A stretch of DNA of 8,621 nt from contig JALRGP010000043.1 of assembly GCA_023259685.1 (NCBI GenBank), positions 1 to 8,621 on the forward strand, written 5' to 3'. Positions within the stretch are counted from its first letter, which is position 1. Each line of letters begins with the position of its first letter. Both the position numbers and the translations under genes were made by a program. Shown piece by piece: positions 7,161 to 8,621 of the stretch. The DNA comes from Alphaproteobacteria bacterium (GTDB lineage: Bacteria > Pseudomonadota > Alphaproteobacteria > JALRGP01). A model generated the notes under the pieces. That model made no database searches, was not told the DNA's origin, and saw nothing but the letters and a program-made list of their open reading frames with translations.

Positions 7161-7307
7161 AATTTTCCATGATCATTCAAAGGAATATTCAAAAGCCTGA
7201 ATAGTGCCAGCTTTTTCTTGTTCACTACGATCATGACGGCGGAAACGTTCAAATTTTTGAAAGGCCTTTAACAAAGGATCAATACGTATATCATCAATAA
7301 TGGTCAT
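6915..7307 (-). pseudogene. HEPN/HI0074-family protein (toxin-like), frame broken by UGA
   Basis: Read through one stop, this frame gives a 130-codon protein matching the HI0074 'nucleotidyltransferase substrate-binding' branch of the HEPN superfamily. Evidence is AGTIQAFEYSFE (33-44), a UGA at codon 45 (7175-7173), SWKIMKKLLEQRGK, KSPRETFRMAA, EIWFDFLKKRNLTVHTYNE. RNLTVHTY is the RX4HXY motif (R90, H95, Y97) which in HepT-type HEPN RNases holds the active site and the tyrosine AMPylated by MntA. The family usually has Leu where the UGA stands, so a single TTA-to-TGA change explains the break. The ATG at 7307 follows the synthetase-like gene by 20 bases, and the 3' end overlaps the MNT-GNAT gene, so the unit is clearly an operon. 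Whether it is dead, or partly expressed by restart, cannot be read here. Confidence 0.75.
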
Positions 7308-7327
7308 GGGCTATCGTTTTAAATTCC

Positions 7328-8095
7328 CTACTCGTCCACGGGACCGTTATCTAGTGCGTCCTGTTTTTTAAAAAAATTATAAACGCAGCGGTCTAATCCA
7401 ATGGCTACTTCTAACACAAATACATCTTTTTCAATGATACCAGATTTACCTTGAAATTGTGCTTTGTGAGGAAAATCAATGCGTTTACTAATAGAGCAAA
7501 TTTCCATCCACTTATCACCGTTCCATACCTCCACATCCATTGTTTTTAAGCTGTACGCGGGTAACCGGTCACTGGGGATGAGGCGCGTTTGAAGTGGCAT
7601 CGCTTCACGAAACATTCCCTCAACCAAGGGTAAAATATTTTCATAATAATCATTGGCACTGTCTTGGGTGTAAATACATTGAAATTCCTGTTGGTAAAAT
7701 TCTTTAAGACGCATGTTTTTACTCACCTGGTCTTGTTCACGCCTGAAACTTTTACCAATTTGCCACACCACAAATGGTGGTTTGATGCCACTGTGATTTT
7801 TCATGACATGGGATGCATACCGGTAAGACCCAGGTGTTGTTTCGGGCCTCAGCACTAATGGCGTTTCACCATTTGAAAAGCCTTGAACAAAAATATCCTC
7901 ATTGGTATAGTTTTGATTCACCAGTTCTCTTGGCATCAATAAAGGAGCTTCGATTTGAACAAAACGCCATGCGGAGTTCATTCTAATAAGAATGTCTTGG
8001 ATCTCTTTGTAAAAATGGTCTCCTAAAAAATGACGCATTCTGATGAATTTTTCATCAAAAAAAACAAGACCATTCACGTCGAATAAATTAAGCAT
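7328..8095 (-). CDS. Stand-alone class II aminoacyl-tRNA-synthetase-like core, glycyl type
   Basis: The 255-residue protein is a class II synthetase catalytic core closest to single-chain GlyRS. Motif 1 is FVQIEAPLLMPREL (45-58); LRPETTPGSY (82-91) matches the GlyRS LRPETAQG block; motif 2 runs WQIGKSFRREQ to MRLKEFYQQEFQ (111-139) with R118 and E120; MEICSISKRIDF (197-208) recalls the GlyRS (V/I)E.VGIADRTDY segment; motif 3 is EVAIGLDR (229-236) with R236. ATP-binding residues are therefore present. The anticodon-binding domain and the usual N-terminal extension are absent, and most alphaproteobacteria use the unrelated GlyQ/GlyS enzyme, so this is unlikely to be the housekeeping GlyRS. It could charge a non-standard acceptor or make an aminoacyl-adenylate. 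It is first in an operon with HEPN and MNT-GNAT. No clear Shine-Dalgarno precedes the ATG. Confidence 0.75.
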   Translation of the reverse strand: MLNLFDVNGLVFFDEKFIRMRHFLGDHFYKEIQDILIRMNSAWRFVQIEAPLLMPRELVNQNYTNEDIFVQGFSNGETPLVLRPETTPGSYRYASHVMKNHSGIKPPFVVWQIGKSFRREQDQVSKNMRLKEFYQQEFQCIYTQDSANDYYENILPLVEGMFREAMPLQTRLIPSDRLPAYSLKTMDVEVWNGDKWMEICSISKRIDFPHKAQFQGKSGIIEKDVFVLEVAIGLDRCVYNFFKKQDALDNGPVDE

Positions 8096-8104
8096 ATGTG
8101 TTGT

Positions 8105-8134
8105 AAAAATATTTGATATTTTTAAAATTTTATC
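8105..8134 (-). promoter_or_regulatory. Putative promoter -10 and inverted repeat upstream of the accessory operon
   Basis: Upstream of the synthetase-like start (8095), the minus strand reads GATAAAAT (8134-8127), a plausible extended -10 element, with TTTAGA about 18 bases further upstream as a poor -35. Immediately downstream is a perfect 8-base inverted repeat, AAAAATAT-TTG-ATATTTTT (8105-8123), which would overlap the predicted transcription start. Such a repeat could be an operator or a weak 5'-leader hairpin. The DNA here is very AT-rich, so both readings are tentative. Confidence 0.3.
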
Positions 8135-8165
8135 ACATAGTTTTTATGTTTTTCTAAAAAAGCAG

Positions 8166-8199
8166 AAAAAATCTTACCACCCGACCCTATGGCGGTAAG
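8166..8199 (-). terminator. Rho-independent terminator after the IS4 transposase remnant
   Basis: On the minus strand CTTACCGCC (8199-8191) pairs with GGTGGTAAG (8181-8173) over nine positions including one G-T wobble, around a 9-base loop, and is followed by A then six T residues (8171-8166). It lies across and just past the transposase stop codon at 8189-8187. It would end transcription from the insertion-sequence side before the accessory operon, so the operon probably depends on its own promoter. Confidence 0.65.
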
Positions 8200-8537
8200 C
8201 CCAAAGTTTTGGTATTGGAATCAGGTTTAAGGCAGTATTTTGCCAGGAATCTGAGACCTTTTTTAAAAAGTGATACCACTGATCTCAAGAGTTTTTTTTT
8301 GAGTATTTGGCGTTTTCTTCATCATCATTCACCGCCATTCCAGTTGACATAAGCAAAGTACATAATAGCAATCGTCAATACCAAGATCAACCTCTCTATT
8401 CGCTTTGGGTCTGTTAAGTGTGTATTAGTTATCCCAAACCCTTTTGATTTAAAATCCGAAAACATCGCTTCGATTCCACGTATTTGGCCGTATGCAAGAA
8501 CTTTTTCCTTAGATGGGTCCGCACTCATGTCTATCAA
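8187..8537 (-). pseudogene. IS4-family (DDE) transposase, C-terminal remnant in three frames
   Basis: The upstream piece contains YGQIRGIEAMFSDFKSKGFG followed by THLTDPKRIERLIL, matching the YxxRWxIExMFxDFKSxGF...THLTDPxR block of IS4-family DDE transposases, which holds the catalytic glutamate (the E of RGIEAMF). Near 8350 the frame shifts to MSTGMAVNDDEENAKYSKK, and at a run of nine A (8300-8292) it shifts again to LLRSVVSLFKKGLRFLAKYC, ending at the TAG at 8187. All three pieces follow the family order, so this is one gene with two frame breaks. The N-terminal two thirds, including the first catalytic Asp residues, are missing: an in-frame TAG (8540-8538) precedes the homology and the DNA beyond is unrelated. 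It is non-functional. Confidence 0.75.
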
Positions 8538-8561
8538 CTACGACCGGCTAAAGCCGATAGT
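8534..8561 (-). repeat. Imperfect hairpin resembling an IS200/IS605 right end
   Basis: On the minus strand CTA-T-CGGCTTTAGCCG-GTCG-TAGTTGA forms a short hairpin (CGGC/GCCG with loop TTTA, plus outer CTA/TAG pairs around unpaired bases), followed by TAGTTGA. Bulged hairpins with a TTTA-type loop next to a TAGTTGA-like end are common at the right ends of IS200/IS605 elements. It lies exactly where homology to the IS4 transposase stops, which fits an insertion or recombination junction. No TnpA or TnpB protein can be recognised, and the window ends 60 bases further on, so this stays tentative. Confidence 0.25.
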
Positions 8562-8564
8562 TTG

Positions 8565-8603
8565 GTAAACGCTTGTAAAGCAGATTCAAAGCGTAAACGC
8601 TTT
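8565..8603. repeat. Direct repeat GTAAACGCTT x2 with a perfect 6-base hairpin
   Basis: GTAAACGCTT occurs at 8565-8574 and again at 8593-8602, a 28-base spacing. The second copy is part of a perfect inverted repeat AAAGCG-TAAA-CGCTTT (8588-8603). With the neighbouring hairpin this makes a cluster of short secondary structures at the right edge, beside mobile-element debris. It may be part of an insertion-sequence end or of a structured RNA; its nature cannot be decided from so little sequence. Confidence 0.3.
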
Positions 8604-8621
8604 AAAACTCTGAAATTTTAA

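Noticed and set aside
7173..7175. UGA read as tryptophan (genetic-code change, as in some reduced alphaproteobacteria)
   Set aside because: rbfA, the AmpG-like gene, the HemY-type gene and rluC all end in TGA at the expected protein length, and tryptophan is written TGG throughout. The family has Leu, not Trp, at this site.
8534..8619. C-terminus of a TnpB-like protein read on the minus strand (ending LSALAGRS)
   Set aside because: Only 27 codons are open and none matches the RuvC or zinc-finger blocks of TnpB; the reading may be chance.
1..8621. CRISPR array, tRNA or rRNA genes
   Set aside because: No regularly spaced repeats beyond the single pair at 8565-8602, no cloverleaf with TTCGA-type arm, and no rRNA-like stretches were found.

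Overview
The window looks like chromosomal DNA of an AT-rich alphaproteobacterium, probably an intracellular or host-associated lineage (Holosporales/Rickettsiales-like). This is inferred from the low G+C, the alphaproteobacterial form of ribosomal protein L28, a HemY-type protein with a C-terminal zinc ribbon, an AmpG-type transporter, tightly packed genes and decayed insertion sequences. The species cannot be named from the sequence alone.

Layout. (1) Positions 1-883, minus strand: a housekeeping cluster yggT - rbfA - idi. The idi gene (type I isopentenyl-diphosphate isomerase, N-terminal 67 residues only) runs off the left edge and overlaps the end of rbfA by 8 bases. (2) Positions 884-1131: a divergent intergenic region with a plausible sigma-70 promoter for rpmB and one doubtful 31-codon reading frame. 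(3) Positions 1132-5869, plus strand: rpmB (L28), a single-pass membrane protein with a C-terminal SPOR domain, an AmpG-like MFS permease, a HemY/TPR membrane protein and an RluC-type pseudouridine synthase. Several of these overlap or nearly touch, so they are probably co-transcribed in part. They serve the ribosome (L28, RluC) and the cell envelope (SPOR, AmpG-like, HemY/TPR).

(4) Positions 5876-8095, minus strand, convergent with rluC after only 6 bases: a compact accessory operon and the most interesting part of the window. In transcription order it encodes a 255-residue stand-alone glycyl-tRNA-synthetase-like catalytic core with no anticodon-binding domain, then a HEPN/HI0074-family protein with an RX4HXY motif whose frame is broken by one UGA, then a protein joining a MNT-type minimal nucleotidyltransferase (GSX10DXD) to a GNAT acetyltransferase. 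HEPN followed by an overlapping MNT gene is the arrangement of HepT/MntA-type toxin-antitoxin modules. The GNAT fusion and the linked aminoacyl-tRNA-synthetase-like gene are additions I do not recognise from a described system. The gene content suggests a defence, toxin-antitoxin or tRNA-directed module, but that function is inference.

(5) Positions 8166-8621: mobile-element debris. It contains the C-terminal third of an IS4-family (DDE) transposase, broken into three frames and followed by a good Rho-independent terminator, and at the right edge short hairpins that resemble an IS200/IS605 right end. The accessory operon therefore lies between the conserved rluC and insertion-sequence remains, as expected for horizontally acquired DNA. 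I found no rRNA, tRNA or CRISPR array.
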